This document shows positions 7,377 through 17,016 of a DNA stretch of 64,000 bases, piece after piece. How positions within the stretch are numbered: the stretch's first letter is position 1; each line of letters begins with the position of its first letter. Both the position numbers and the translations under genes were made by a program. The notes beneath the pieces are model-generated. The model was not told the DNA's origin. It worked only from the letters and a program-made list of their open reading frames with translations, and did no database searches. This DNA comes from Flavivirga amylovorans (GTDB lineage: Bacteria; Bacteroidota; Bacteroidia; Flavobacteriales; Flavobacteriaceae). Location of the stretch: the NCBI RefSeq assembly GCF_030540875.1, contig NZ_JAUOEM010000002.1, positions 124,001 through 188,000 on the forward strand, written 5' to 3'.

Positions 7377-8483
7377 TTATTTTAAGAAAACGCGTTTAAT
7401 ACGTTGGGAAAGAGCCGTTATTAGTTCGTAAGAGATCGTATTGGTTGTTTCAGCTAATTGTTCTGCAGAGATCTCTTTTCCGAAAATAATAGCCTCATCA
7501 CCTTCACTACAATCTATATTGGTAATGTTAACCATAATCATATCCATGCAAACATTTCCAATAATAGGAGCTTGTTGCCCTTTTATGGTCACAAAGCCTT
7601 TACCGTTGCCATATTGCCTACCAATACCGTCTGCATGACCAATAGGTAGTGTGGCAGTTTTTAAAAATGAATTAGATTTAAAGGCTCTGTTATATCCAAC
7701 AGATTCTCCTTTTTCGATACTATGAATTTGAGAAATTACGGTTTTTAGAGAGGCAATAGGGATTAGTTTTTTGTTTTCTTCTTCAGAATTTCCATATCCA
7801 TAAAGGCCAATACCGCCTCTAACCATATCAAAATGCGCTTCAGGGTAATTTAATATTCCCGAAGTATTACACATGTGAAGCATAGGTTTATAAGCAAGCT
7901 TATCAATTAAAATTTTAGAAATAAGATTAAAATTTGCAATTTGATTTAAAGTGAATTCTTTTTCATTTAAATCTTCACTAGCAGCCAAATGAGAAAAGAT
8001 AGAGGTTATTTTTATAGTGTCTGTTTTTTCTATTTCTGAGAGAATATAAGCGATGTCATTTTTACAAAATCCAAGACGATTTAAACCTGTATTAAATTTT
8101 ATGTGGACAGGATAGTTGCTTAGTTTTCCTTCTGAAGCAATGTTAATAAACTCCTTTAAGATCTTTGGATTATATAAATTGGGTTCTAAGGAGTATGCTA
8201 TTAACGTTTTTAAGTTTACTGCTTGCGGGTGTAATACTAAAATAGGTTTTGTAATACCAGCTTCACGTAACGCTACACCTTCATTTATATATGCCACAGC
8301 AAAATAATCAGCTCCTAATTCTTGCAAGTGACTTGCTATTTCGCAAGCACCACTTCCATAGCCAAAAGCTTTAACAACAGCTAAGAATTTGGTATTGTTG
8401 TCAAGTTTTGATTTTAGATACTCAAAATTGTGTTTAAGCGCTTTTAAATCAATTTCAAGCACAGTTTCTTGCGCTTTAGACAT
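7377..8483 (-). CDS. alr: Alanine racemase
   Basis: A 368-residue PLP enzyme that interconverts L- and D-alanine for peptidoglycan synthesis. The PLP lysine is Lys38 in [10 protein letters not shown], a variant of the usual VKANAYGHG. The second catalytic base is the Tyr in SVGYNRAF. The TIM barrel is N-terminal and the beta domain C-terminal, at normal length. Its start overlaps the end of tdk by 8 bp, so the two are co-transcribed and probably translationally coupled. Confidence 0.95.
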   Translation of the reverse strand: MSKAQETVLEIDLKALKHNFEYLKSKLDNNTKFLAVVKAFGYGSGACEIASHLQELGADYFAVAYINEGVALREAGITKPILVLHPQAVNLKTLIAYSLEPNLYNPKILKEFINIASEGKLSNYPVHIKFNTGLNRLGFCKNDIAYILSEIEKTDTIKITSIFSHLAASEDLNEKEFTLNQIANFNLISKILIDKLAYKPMLHMCNTSGILNYPEAHFDMVRGGIGLYGYGNSEEENKKLIPIASLKTVISQIHSIEKGESVGYNRAFKSNSFLKTATLPIGHADGIGRQYGNGKGFVTIKGQQAPIIGNVCMDMIMVNITNIDCSEGDEAIIFGKEISAEQLAETTNTISYELITALSQRIKRVFLK

Positions 8484-9123
8484 CGGAATTTTTAGGTTTA
8501 GAAGTGACTTCTTCAGCGTCTTTAACTTTCATGTTTCTAACTTTATCACGCATCATGGCTTTGTAATAAGCAGCTCTACTTAAAGGTTCGTATTCATCGA
8601 CTTCGCCAAGAAGTACTAAGTTATCACTTTTGGCTTTGCGGTAACTGTATTGTGCTAAATTGCCAGTTCTGGTACAAACTGCATGTACTTTTGTAACATA
8701 ATCGGCAGTTGCCATTAAAAAAGGCATAGGTCCAAAAGGGTTTCCTTTAAAGTCCATATCGAGTCCAGCAACAATAACCCGTACACCTTTATTGGCTAAA
8801 TCGTTACAAACCCGTACAATTTCATCATCAAAAAACTGTGCTTCATCAATACCGATAACATCGCAACCGTCGGCCAAAATAGGGATGTTAGCCGCAGCAG
8901 GAACAGGCGTTGAGCGAATTTCGTTAGCATCATGAGAAACAACCATTTCTTCGTTGTAACGCACATCAACCGCTGGTTTAAAAATCTCTACTTTTTGCCT
9001 TGCGAATTGCGCGCGTTTAAGCCTTCGGATTAATTCTTCTGTTTTTCCAGAAAACATGGAACCGCAGATAACTTCAATCCATCCAAATTGTTCTTTATGA
9101 TTTACTGTATTTTCGAGAAACAT
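8476..9123 (-). CDS. tdk: Thymidine kinase
   Basis: A 215-residue type-II (TK1-like) enzyme phosphorylating thymidine to dTMP in the salvage pathway. It has the P-loop GSMFSGKT (21-28), the DEAQFFD Walker-B box and the lasso region near [10 protein letters not shown]. The usual structural zinc site needs two CxxC pairs, but here only VCTRTGN remains, so the zinc is probably absent. First gene of the tdk-alr unit, with a promoter candidate at 9176-9183. Confidence 0.96.
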   Translation of the reverse strand: MFLENTVNHKEQFGWIEVICGSMFSGKTEELIRRLKRAQFARQKVEIFKPAVDVRYNEEMVVSHDANEIRSTPVPAAANIPILADGCDVIGIDEAQFFDDEIVRVCNDLANKGVRVIVAGLDMDFKGNPFGPMPFLMATADYVTKVHAVCTRTGNLAQYSYRKAKSDNLVLLGEVDEYEPLSRAAYYKAMMRDKVRNMKVKDAEEVTSKPKNSDV

Positions 9124-9175
9124 TTCGTAATTTTAGCACTAAACAAAGCAATTATTTGTTTGTATAAAGGTGACG

Positions 9176-9183
9176 CAAATTTA
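9176..9183 (-). promoter_or_regulatory. Candidate -7 box for tdk-alr
   Basis: TAAATTTG on the minus strand matches TAnnTTTG, with an ATTG about 22 nt upstream as a possible -33 element. It lies 53 bp before the tdk start. Confidence 0.45.
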
Positions 9184-9228
9184 TTAAAATCAAAAGTCAA
9201 AATAGCAATAATTTAAAAATTATAAATA

Positions 9229-9969
9229 ATGAAGAAGAAGTTAGAGTCGGAACTCATTAGTATAGCACATAGAATTCTTAAATTAAAAGGGAAGGAAGAT
9301 GTTGTTAAAATGCATACAGAAGCATCAGCTCTTTATGAAAAATTGTCGGTATTAAAGTTTGCTCATGAGAATTTTGAAGATGGTATACCTACAATTGGGA
9401 GCGACTCGTCCTTTTTTGGTATGCTAGATGAAGCTTTTAACAATAAGGTTAGTGATACTATTGAAATTGAAGACAAAATATATATTAATCTTGATGAGGT
9501 AGAAGATGATGATATTATGGAACCTGTTATAGAAAAGATTAAAGACATGGTGGCACAGATGCCTCATGAAACACAACAAGTTGACGCTATTTTTGATGAA
9601 GCTATTCCTAAGCGATATCATAAAACGGATTTAGAAGAAATTACTGCAGGATTTAAAGAAACACCAGTTTTTGAACCTGCTTCTAAAATGGCGAAGGAGA
9701 AAGTAGATGAAAAAAAATCATTGAATGAGAAATTAAAAACAGGAGGACTTAATATTGGGCTTAATGATAAAATTGCTTTTATAAAACATTTATTTGATGG
9801 TAGAAGTGAAGATTATGATCGTGTAATATCCCAATTAAATACATCAGTTACTTTTAATGAAGCTAAACGTCTAGTAGAAGATATAGTTAAGCCAGATTAT
9901 AACAATTGGCTTGATAAAGAAGAGTTCGAAACACGATTTATGCAAATTGTTGAAAGTAAGTTTGAATAA
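9229..9969 (+). CDS. Conserved hypothetical protein, acidic cytoplasmic
   Basis: 246 residues with no signal peptide or membrane span. Helix-rich N-terminus (about 1-45), an acidic linker (about 75-120, DEVEDDD), and a C-terminal helical region with NDKIAFIKHLFDGRSEDYDRV, which looks like a conserved dimer or binding motif. I cannot assign a family with a known function. It is the first gene of a rightward run continuing with the DoxX-like gene 20 bp downstream. Confidence 0.8.
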   Translation: MKKKLESELISIAHRILKLKGKEDVVKMHTEASALYEKLSVLKFAHENFEDGIPTIGSDSSFFGMLDEAFNNKVSDTIEIEDKIYINLDEVEDDDIMEPVIEKIKDMVAQMPHETQQVDAIFDEAIPKRYHKTDLEEITAGFKETPVFEPASKMAKEKVDEKKSLNEKLKTGGLNIGLNDKIAFIKHLFDGRSEDYDRVISQLNTSVTFNEAKRLVEDIVKPDYNNWLDKEEFETRFMQIVESKFE

Positions 9970-9989
9970 AATTTCTCGACCATAACCTG

Positions 9990-10346
9990 ATGAAAATAAA
10001 CAAAATTTTATATTGGACAAGCACAGTACTTTTGTGTTTGTTAATGGGGTATTCTGCCTCTATGTATTTTACGAGTACAGAAATGATTAAAGGTTTTTTT
10101 GAAAGCTTTAATTACCCGACTTACATTGTTATTCCATTAGCTATATTAAAAGTTTCAGGTATAGTTATGATTTTATGGCGAAAAAGTACTTGGTTAACAG
10201 AATGGGCTTATGCTGGTTTTTTCTTCGATATGGTATTGGCAACAGCTGCACACCATTATGCAGGACATGGTGTTATAGGGTTTTCTCTTTATGGATTATT
10301 ACTAATTTTCCCATCTTATTTTTTAGGAAAACAAATTAGAGCTTAA
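9990..10346 (+). CDS. DoxX-like small membrane protein
   Basis: 118 residues with four predicted membrane helices (about 7-25, 45-63, 72-92, 97-113). It matches the DoxX-like group by size, the motif PTYIVIPLAILKVSG and the later AHHYAGHG. These inner-membrane proteins are linked to quinone or redox stress functions, but the role here is not known. Its stop overlaps the rsmI start in TAATG, so translation is coupled. Confidence 0.82.
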   Translation: MKINKILYWTSTVLLCLLMGYSASMYFTSTEMIKGFFESFNYPTYIVIPLAILKVSGIVMILWRKSTWLTEWAYAGFFFDMVLATAAHHYAGHGVIGFSLYGLLLIFPSYFLGKQIRA

Positions 10347-11023
10347 TGAGTAAACTCTATATTGTACCAACACCTATAGGAAATTTAAAAGATATGACTT
10401 TTAGAGCTGTTGAAGTTTTAAAAGAAGTTGATTTAATTCTTGCCGAGGATACACGTACCTCAGGAAAACTCTTAAAGCACTTTGAAATTACAACACATAT
10501 GCAATCCCACCATATGCATAATGAGCATAAGACGGTTGCCAATGTTATTCAGAAGTTAAAAAGTGGAACAACTGTAGCATTGATTAGTGATGCTGGAACA
10601 CCAGCAATTTCAGATCCAGGATTTTTACTAACGCGAGCTTGTATAGAACATCATATTGAAGTAGATTGTCTACCTGGAGCAACAGCTTTTGTACCAGCTT
10701 TGGTGAATTCTGGATTACCAAACAATAAATTTGTATTTGAAGGTTTTTTGCCTGTTAAAAAAGGACGGCAAACACGATTATTATTACTGGCAGAGGAAAC
10801 CAGAACCATTATTTTTTACGAAAGCCCTCATAAATTAGTAAAAACACTTGGTCATTTTTGTGAGTATTTTGGTGAAGAAAGGACAGTATCAGTCTCTAGG
10901 GAGCTTACAAAACTTTATGAAGAGACCATGAGGGGAACTGCTAAAGAGGTTTTAGAATATTATATTAATAAACCACCAAAAGGGGAAATAGTGATTGTTG
11001 TTGAAGGTAAAAATAAAATATAA
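10346..11023 (+). CDS. rsmI: 16S rRNA (cytidine-1402-2'-O)-methyltransferase
   Basis: 225 residues. It uses S-adenosylmethionine to methylate the ribose of C1402 in the ribosomal P site. The SAM-binding tetrapyrrole-methylase fold is seen in YIVPTPIGNLKDMT at the start, SDAGTPAISDPG in the middle and LPGATAF. The enzyme ends with PPKGEIVIVVEG, normal for the Bacteroidota form, which lacks the long C-terminal tail of E. coli. The start and stop codons overlap both neighbours (TAATG at each end). Confidence 0.96.
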   Translation: MSKLYIVPTPIGNLKDMTFRAVEVLKEVDLILAEDTRTSGKLLKHFEITTHMQSHHMHNEHKTVANVIQKLKSGTTVALISDAGTPAISDPGFLLTRACIEHHIEVDCLPGATAFVPALVNSGLPNNKFVFEGFLPVKKGRQTRLLLLAEETRTIIFYESPHKLVKTLGHFCEYFGEERTVSVSRELTKLYEETMRGTAKEVLEYYINKPPKGEIVIVVEGKNKI

Positions 11024-11385
11024 TGACCATAGAAGCATTTAGAAATAAACTCAAAAATACACCAAAGGATATCGAATTTTCCGAGACGATGTGTGTCATT
11101 GAAGCACATTATAACTTTTCTCCAGTGGCATTTAAAAATGGTGCGTTGCAAAACGACAGCGGAGAGAATTCAGGTTCTTGCAAATTATTTGCTTTTGCAA
11201 AAGCACAAGATTTAACAAAAGAAGAAACTTTGGCTTGTTTTGGTAAGTTTTATTTTGATGAGGTGTTGAATGATCCTGATGGTTCAGGTCATCAAAACAT
11301 TAGGAACTTTATTAAAACGGGCTTTACTGGGCTTTCTTTTAATGAAGAACCGTTAAGTAAAAAACAGGTTTTATCTAATGGATGA
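11023..11385 (+). CDS. HopJ-family protein
   Basis: 120 residues matching the HopJ type III effector family by the motifs YNFSPVAFKNG and DPDGSGHQNIRNF. Despite the family name, it is a small cytoplasmic protein common in free-living bacteria. No secretion system is visible here, so an effector role is unlikely. It is encoded between rsmI (TAATG overlap) and the uracil-DNA glycosylase gene (8-bp overlap). Biochemical role unknown. Confidence 0.9.
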   Translation: MTIEAFRNKLKNTPKDIEFSETMCVIEAHYNFSPVAFKNGALQNDSGENSGSCKLFAFAKAQDLTKEETLACFGKFYFDEVLNDPDGSGHQNIRNFIKTGFTGLSFNEEPLSKKQVLSNG

Positions 11386-11950
11386 CTTACTTTACGATAT
11401 TAGGCAGTGTACTATATGTTCAGAGCATTTACCATTGGGCCCTCGCCCTATTGTAGCAGCACATCCAGATGCTAAAATTATTATTATAGGTCAGGCTCCG
11501 GGCACGAGTGTTCATAAAACAGGTGTTCCCTGGGATGATCCAAGCGGTAGGCAATTACGAAAATGGTTGGGTGTTACAGACGAACAGTTTTACGATGAAA
11601 CTAAAATTGCTTTAATCCCTATGGGGTTTTGCTACCCAGGAAAAGGGAAAACAGGTGATTTGCCTCCAAGATCTGAGTGTGCTCCACAATGGCATGAGCC
11701 CTTATTAAATAAGCTACCAAATATTGAGTTGGTTATTTTAATAGGAATGTATTCCCAGAAGTATTATTTAAAAAAAGAAGCAAAGAAAACGTTAACAGAA
11801 ACGGTAGCTAATTATAGATACTACTTACCAAAAAACTATTTACCCCTGCCTCACCCATCACCTAGAAATCGGTTTTGGTTAACAAAAAACCCATGGTTTG
11901 ATGTTGAGGTTTTGCCTGAGTTGCAAGCAAGAGTAAGACGGTTAACCTAG
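11378..11950 (+). CDS. Uracil-DNA glycosylase family protein
   Basis: 190 residues of the uracil-DNA glycosylase superfamily. The first catalytic motif is GQAPGTSVHKTG and the second HPSPRNR. An N-terminal Cys pair (CTICSEHL) is present, but not the full four-Cys iron-sulfur set of family 4 enzymes. The family excises uracil from DNA; this subgroup is poorly studied, so the exact substrate is uncertain. Last gene of the rightward run starting at 9229. Confidence 0.85.
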   Translation: MDDLLYDIRQCTICSEHLPLGPRPIVAAHPDAKIIIIGQAPGTSVHKTGVPWDDPSGRQLRKWLGVTDEQFYDETKIALIPMGFCYPGKGKTGDLPPRSECAPQWHEPLLNKLPNIELVILIGMYSQKYYLKKEAKKTLTETVANYRYYLPKNYLPLPHPSPRNRFWLTKNPWFDVEVLPELQARVRRLT

Positions 11951-11971
11951 ATTTGTTAACATTTTAAAAAA

Positions 11972-12006
11972 ACAAAAACCCCACTAAAAAGCGAGGTTTG
12001 TTTATT
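11972..12006 (+). terminator. Weak hairpin after the UDG gene
   Basis: An imperfect stem (around AAACCCCACT / AGCGAGGTTT) lies between the convergent UDG and lipoprotein genes, followed by TTTATTT. Two mismatches make it a weak candidate that could serve both directions. Confidence 0.35.
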
Positions 12007-12023
12007 TATGTAGAAAGATACTG

Positions 12024-12806
12024 TTAAAGACTACTTATATATTTTCTATACTTTGAGATTTCTCTTGGACTAGTAGCGAAATTAATACGTTTTATTTCTT
12101 TACCTTCTTCATTTAGCTCTACTAAAAATGTTTCTGTGCCTTCATCTATCATCTGTAGATAAATATCTAATGTGCTATCGTCATTGTAAAATTTCACACC
12201 TTTAAAATTATCATAATTAGAGGCTATTTGTTCCTTAAATACTTTACCATTTTTAATATATTGTGTTATGCTTTGGTCTTCTTCTATATACGTTTTAGAT
12301 TCAATATCCCCTGTATCGTTAAAAGTTATAGAAGCAATAAGTTTGTTCTCGTTAAATTCCGATTCTGATAGTGTTTTACCATTTTCAAAATAAGAAATAC
12401 ATTTTCCTTCAAGTAAACCGTTTTTATAATTATTGATTTTTTTTAATTTTCCAGAAAGAAAAAATGTTTTTTCTTGACCATGGAGCTTTCCTTTCTTGTA
12501 TATGGAATGCATAAAGACTTCTCCATTTTTATGATAGAAATAATAATCACCATACAAGAGACCTTCTTCTATATGAAATTCTTCCCATTTAGTTGTTTTG
12601 TCTCCAACGATAAAATGGCCATCCATAGGTTTTCTGTAGATATTGTCTCTATAAATTTTTACACTTTGATGATTATCTACGAAGTAGGAGTTTCTTGGAA
12701 TATACGTGACTTCATTACTATTTTTACTTGCCTTTTCATTGCAATTAAATAGACTTAAGAGCACACAAAAGAGTAGCACTCTAGTAGTTTTTGTAGGTAA
12801 ATTCAT
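12024..12806 (-). CDS. YwqK-type MORN-repeat lipoprotein
   Basis: 260 residues with a signal peptide and lipobox (LSLFNC). The body (about 60-180) contains repeated G..YG.Y.FY..NGE..., YKKGKLHG and YKNGLLEGK units typical of the YwqK/MORN_2 repeat family, which fold as beta-hairpins. Predicted to be an envelope-anchored surface lipoprotein. The family is named after a putative antitoxin, but no toxin partner is adjacent. Function unknown. Confidence 0.82.
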   Translation of the reverse strand: MNLPTKTTRVLLFCVLLSLFNCNEKASKNSNEVTYIPRNSYFVDNHQSVKIYRDNIYRKPMDGHFIVGDKTTKWEEFHIEEGLLYGDYYFYHKNGEVFMHSIYKKGKLHGQEKTFFLSGKLKKINNYKNGLLEGKCISYFENGKTLSESEFNENKLIASITFNDTGDIESKTYIEEDQSITQYIKNGKVFKEQIASNYDNFKGVKFYNDDSTLDIYLQMIDEGTETFLVELNEEGKEIKRINFATSPREISKYRKYISSL

Positions 12807-12957
12807 TATAATTGGGTTATAATAGTTGGGGCTAACATAGGTAATAATTAGCGAATGACCAAGTTTTTTAATTTAAAAATACTTATTTTCTCACAGTAAG
12901 ATTGCTTGTAAAGTGCCTCTATTCGCGCTAAACTACTCTTGTTTAGTAACTAAGTAT

Positions 12958-13548
12958 TTATCCGTGTTTCCCTGTTTCCCAACCATTTTTTTCAAGGTAC
13001 TTTTCTCCACTTTCAACAGCGCCATCTTCAATAGAAGTTCCCATAGAATCGTTCCAACGGTTTAAATAACCAAATAAAGAAATAACACCTAACATTTCTA
13101 CAATTTCACCTTCATCCCAATGGTCATATAAACGTTTCTTTATGCTTTCATCTACATTGTTTGGAACCTGTGAAGCTTGTAAAGAGAAATCTAAAGCGGC
13201 GCGTTCTGCATCACTAAACGCAGGATGTGTACGATATTCCCATATATTGTCCAATTGTTCTTGCTCTGCTCCATAACGTTCGGCAGCACGAATAGCATGT
13301 GCTTGACAATATCTACAGCCTGTTGAATTACTGCTTACCCAGGCAATCATTCTTTTTAAAGCAGAAGTTACACGTCCTTCATTAGCCATAACGGCTTTAT
13401 TTAAGTTAATAAAAGCTTTGCTTATGGCAGGACGATGTTGCATGGTAAGTACAGAATTTGGGCAAAAACCTAAGGTTTCATTAAAGAATTCAGCAAGTTT
13501 TCTGGTTTCTGAATCATGATCGGCAGATAAAGGCGTAACTAAAGGCAT
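12958..13548 (-). CDS. Carboxymuconolactone decarboxylase / AhpD-like protein
   Basis: 196 residues from the Met at 13548 (MPLVTPLSADHD); a further upstream start would add a hydrophobic leader that other family members lack. The redox-type motif STGCRYCQAHAIRAAE carries the CxxC and His typical of AhpD-like peroxidase-associated proteins. Likely a cytoplasmic peroxide- or thiol-handling enzyme. It is divergent from the OsmC-family gene, itself a hydroperoxide-detoxifying family, so the pair may form a small oxidative-stress unit. Confidence 0.9.
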   Translation of the reverse strand: MPLVTPLSADHDSETRKLAEFFNETLGFCPNSVLTMQHRPAISKAFINLNKAVMANEGRVTSALKRMIAWVSSNSTGCRYCQAHAIRAAERYGAEQEQLDNIWEYRTHPAFSDAERAALDFSLQASQVPNNVDESIKKRLYDHWDEGEIVEMLGVISLFGYLNRWNDSMGTSIEDGAVESGEKYLEKNGWETGKHG

Positions 13549-13607
13549 ATTTTTATTTTTTAATAGTATTTTTGGAGTTACAAGTAACAAAAAATAATTC
13601 ATAAAAA

Positions 13608-14030
13608 ATGACAAATCATATAACGACAACTTGGTTGGGAGAGATGAGGTTTGAAAGTACGAATCCGTCAGGACATAATTTGTTTATTGATGCAGGAGAA
13701 GAAAACGGTGGAAAAAGCGAGGGATATCGCCCTAAAGCTTTAATGTTGTCGGCTTTAGCTGGTTGTTCAGGTTTAGATGTTGCTTCCTTAATTAAAAAAA
13801 TGAAGTTAAGCGTAGATGATTTTAAAATAGATATTGATGCGAATCTCACTGAGGAGCATCCAAAATATTATGATAAATTGGCTATGCATTTTCATTTTTA
13901 TGGAGCAGATTTAGACGAAAAAAAATTACAAAGAGCTGTTGACTTATCTATAGAAAAATATTGTGGTGTTATGGAAATGTTCCGAAAATTTTCAGAATTA
14001 AGGATAGAAACTCATTTTCATAATAAATAA
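13608..14030 (+). CDS. OsmC family peroxidase-like protein
   Basis: 140 residues of the OsmC/Ohr superfamily. The first conserved Cys lies in LAGCSGLDV and the second in IEKYCGVMEMF, spaced as in OsmC-type thiol peroxidases that reduce organic hydroperoxides. Cytoplasmic, full length. Followed 15 bp later by recJ. A TATTTTTG box at 13567-13574 could be its -7 promoter element. Confidence 0.92.
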   Translation: MTNHITTTWLGEMRFESTNPSGHNLFIDAGEENGGKSEGYRPKALMLSALAGCSGLDVASLIKKMKLSVDDFKIDIDANLTEEHPKYYDKLAMHFHFYGADLDEKKLQRAVDLSIEKYCGVMEMFRKFSELRIETHFHNK

Positions 14031-14045
14031 AAGGTCAATCAATCC

Positions 14046-15737
14046 ATGCGTTGGACATTAAAACCTAAACCAGAAATTTCTAAAATTGAAGCCTTGCAAG
14101 AAGCGCTTCAAATAGATGAGGTATTGGCAACATTACTGTTACAACGTGGTATTGAAACGTATGATCAAGCTAAATCTTTTTTTAGACCAAGCTTGGATGA
14201 TTTGCACGATCCGTACTTGATGAAGGATATGGATAAAGCTGTTGCTCGTATTGAAAAGGCAATAGTAAATAATGAAAACATCTTAGTTTATGGCGATTAT
14301 GATGTAGATGGTACCACTTCGGTTGCTTTAATGTCTACATATTTAAAAACACGATACAGTTTAGTCCATACTTACATTCCAAATAGGTATGATGAAGGCT
14401 ATGGAATTTCTTATAAAGGAATCAATTTTGCTTTAGAAAATGACTTTACACTTATTATCGCTTTAGATTGCGGTATAAAATCTGTTGAAAAAGTAGCTTT
14501 TGCCAAAGAGAAAGGGATCGATTTTGTTATTTGTGACCATCACAGACCAGGAGATGATATTCCAGAAGCTGCCGCTGTTTTAGATCCAAAACAAGAAGAT
14601 TGCGAGTATCCATATAAAGAATTATGTGGTTGTGGTGTCGGTTTTAAATTAATACAGGCGTTAGCACAAAAAGAAGGAAAAACATTAGATGATTTAACAG
14701 AGTATTTAGATTTAGTTGCAACTGCCATCGGAGCAGATATTGTCCCCATAACTGGAGAAAATAGAGTATTAGCCTATTTTGGACTTTTGGTTATTAATAC
14801 AAATCCACGACCAGGTATTAGAGCTATTTTGAGTCAGGTAGAAAAGACAGAACTAACAATTACCGATGTGGTGTTTGTTGTCGCGCCAAGAATAAATGCG
14901 GCTGGACGTATGAAGCATGGAAATTATGCTGTGGCTTTATTAACAGAAACAGAAGAAGACTTGGCTGTTAAATATGCTTCTGAAATTAACGATTATAATC
15001 TTGATAGACGTGAAACAGATAAACGAATTACAGAAGAAGCTCTTAAGCAAATTGAAGAACAAAAAGAACAGGAAGGTTTTACTACTGTTGTTTACGATGA
15101 AACTTGGCATAAAGGTGTTATTGGTATTGTGGCTTCTAGATTAACGGAAACGTATTATAGGCCCACCTTGGTGTTTACAAAAAGTGGTGAGAAATTAGCA
15201 GCTTCGGCACGTTCGGTTAAAGATTTTGATGTTTATAATGCTTTAGGCGCTTGTAGTGAACATCTTGAACAATTCGGGGGGCACAAATATGCTGCTGGGT
15301 TAACATTAAAAGAAGAGAACTATGAGGCTTTTAAAAAGGCTTTTGAGGATGTTGTTGCCAGAACCATAGATAAAAACCTATTAGTTCCTGAGATAAAAGC
15401 AGATATTGAAATTGATTTGAATCATATTACTCCAAAGTTCTATAGAGTTTTAAAACAGTTTGCACCTTTTGGGCCAAATAATATGGCGCCCATTTTTATG
15501 ACTCAAAACTTAAGAGACACAGGTTATGGTAAGTGTGTGGGAGCAGATAAAACACATTTACGATTAACGGCTACACAATCTGGAGCTAATAATATAGTTT
15601 GTATTGGTTTTGGTCTGGGAGATAAATTCAATTTAATTACTGATAAAAAACCATTTAGAGCCGTTTATTCTATAGATGAAAATGAATGGCAGGGAAAAGT
15701 ATCCTTACAACTTAAGTTAAGAGATATTAAAGCGTAA
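14046..15737 (+). CDS. recJ: Single-stranded-DNA-specific exonuclease RecJ
   Basis: 563 residues. A 5'-3' exonuclease for recombination and mismatch repair. The DHH domain shows GDYDVDGTTS and the name motif CDHHRPG; the DHHA1 domain shows GVIGIVASRL and QFGGHKYAAG. The C-terminal OB-fold is present (about 450-563). All metal-binding motifs appear intact. The next gene (MFS) starts 10 bp downstream. Confidence 0.97.
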   Translation: MRWTLKPKPEISKIEALQEALQIDEVLATLLLQRGIETYDQAKSFFRPSLDDLHDPYLMKDMDKAVARIEKAIVNNENILVYGDYDVDGTTSVALMSTYLKTRYSLVHTYIPNRYDEGYGISYKGINFALENDFTLIIALDCGIKSVEKVAFAKEKGIDFVICDHHRPGDDIPEAAAVLDPKQEDCEYPYKELCGCGVGFKLIQALAQKEGKTLDDLTEYLDLVATAIGADIVPITGENRVLAYFGLLVINTNPRPGIRAILSQVEKTELTITDVVFVVAPRINAAGRMKHGNYAVALLTETEEDLAVKYASEINDYNLDRRETDKRITEEALKQIEEQKEQEGFTTVVYDETWHKGVIGIVASRLTETYYRPTLVFTKSGEKLAASARSVKDFDVYNALGACSEHLEQFGGHKYAAGLTLKEENYEAFKKAFEDVVARTIDKNLLVPEIKADIEIDLNHITPKFYRVLKQFAPFGPNNMAPIFMTQNLRDTGYGKCVGADKTHLRLTATQSGANNIVCIGFGLGDKFNLITDKKPFRAVYSIDENEWQGKVSLQLKLRDIKA

Positions 15738-15747
15738 TTTATAATTT

Positions 15748-17016
15748 ATGGCGAAAAAAGACCCGTATGCTGCTCTAAGAATTAGAGAATTCAATATTTT
15801 TTTATTAGTACGCTTTGTATTGGTTTTTGGATGGTCCATGCAATTTATTGTTATAGAATGGCAGGTTTATAGCCTAACTAAAGATCCGCTTTCTTTGGGG
15901 ATTATTGGACTTATGGAAATAATTCCAGCGTTTACCATGGCTTTATTCGCAGGCCATATTGTAGACCAGAAAGAAAAGCGAAATTTGTTAGCCACTTGTA
16001 TTGCTGCGTTTTCATTAATTAGCTTAGGACTCTTTCTATTAACTTGGGATGAAGTTGTTAGGGATTGGAGTACCAAAGCTATACTTTATTCTATTTATGG
16101 CTTAGTGTTTTTTGGAGGCTTTTTGCGTTCCTTTTTCGGACCGACCATTTTTTCCTTAGTGGCGTTGATTGTCCCTAAAAAAATATACCCAAATGCTGCT
16201 ACCTGGAATAGTTCCACATGGCAGATGGCAGGTGTTTTAGGTCCTGCTATTGGAGGCCTTTTTATTGGGTGGATAGGCGTACATTGGTCACTTTGTATTG
16301 TTTTTGGCTTAGTTTTATTGTCTTTATTTATTTTATTACAGATAAAAAAGAAACCTATTTTAAATCCTAAAATTGGAGAGTCTGTAGTACAGAGTCTTAA
16401 AGAAGGGGTGGAATTTGTATTTAAAACCAAAGCGATTTTAGGTGCTATGACTTTAGATATGGTGGCAGTTTTATTTGGCGGGGCGATCGCCTTATTGCCT
16501 GTTTTTGCTCAAGATATTTTAAAAGTAGGGAGCGAAGGCTTTGGTGTATTACGTGCAGCTCCTGCTGTTGGTGCTTTTTTAACGATGTTAGTGACTGCAT
16601 ATATACCAATAAGTAAAAATGCTGGTATGAAATTACTAGCAGCTATTTTTGGTTTTGGTGTTTGTATTATAGTCTTTGGACTGTCGTCTATTTTTTGGGT
16701 GTCGCTACTAGCGTTATTCTTTAGCGGGATGACAGATGGTGTTTCTATGGTGATTAGACAAACGATTTTACAGATTAAAACACCTGATAATATGCGCGGA
16801 CGTGTATCTTCTGTAAACTCAATGTTTGTTGGGTCTTCTAACGAGTTGGGTGCTTTTGAAAGTGGAATAACTGCAAAGTATATGGGAGCAGTTGCTGCCG
16901 TCGTTTTTGGAGGCACGATGACGTTAATAACCGTTATAACTACAGGGTTGGTATCACCATCGTTTAGAAAGTTAGACCTAACAAAAGATATTGAGGATCA
17001 TGAGAATGCCGATTAA
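15748..17016 (+). CDS. MFS transporter (EntS/MFS_3-like)
   Basis: 422 residues with about 11-12 membrane helices. It has the MFS family loop AGHIVDQKEKRN between helices 2 and 3 and a second copy near MRGRVSSVNSMF. The sequence belongs to the exporter group that includes enterobactin exporter EntS. The substrate is not determinable. It ends convergently with the lpxH-like gene, overlapping it by 4 bp. Confidence 0.9.
   Translation: MAKKDPYAALRIREFNIFLLVRFVLVFGWSMQFIVIEWQVYSLTKDPLSLGIIGLMEIIPAFTMALFAGHIVDQKEKRNLLATCIAAFSLISLGLFLLTWDEVVRDWSTKAILYSIYGLVFFGGFLRSFFGPTIFSLVALIVPKKIYPNAATWNSSTWQMAGVLGPAIGGLFIGWIGVHWSLCIVFGLVLLSLFILLQIKKKPILNPKIGESVVQSLKEGVEFVFKTKAILGAMTLDMVAVLFGGAIALLPVFAQDILKVGSEGFGVLRAAPAVGAFLTMLVTAYIPISKNAGMKLLAAIFGFGVCIIVFGLSSIFWVSLLALFFSGMTDGVSMVIRQTILQIKTPDNMRGRVSSVNSMFVGSSNELGAFESGITAKYMGAVAAVVFGGTMTLITVITTGLVSPSFRKLDLTKDIEDHENAD

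Noticed and set aside
11023-11385. HopJ protein as evidence of a type III secretion effector
   Set aside because: The family is widespread in free-living bacteria, and no secretion genes are in the window.
12024-12806. YwqK-type protein as part of a toxin-antitoxin pair
   Set aside because: It is an exported lipoprotein with no adjacent partner gene; the name reflects repeats only.
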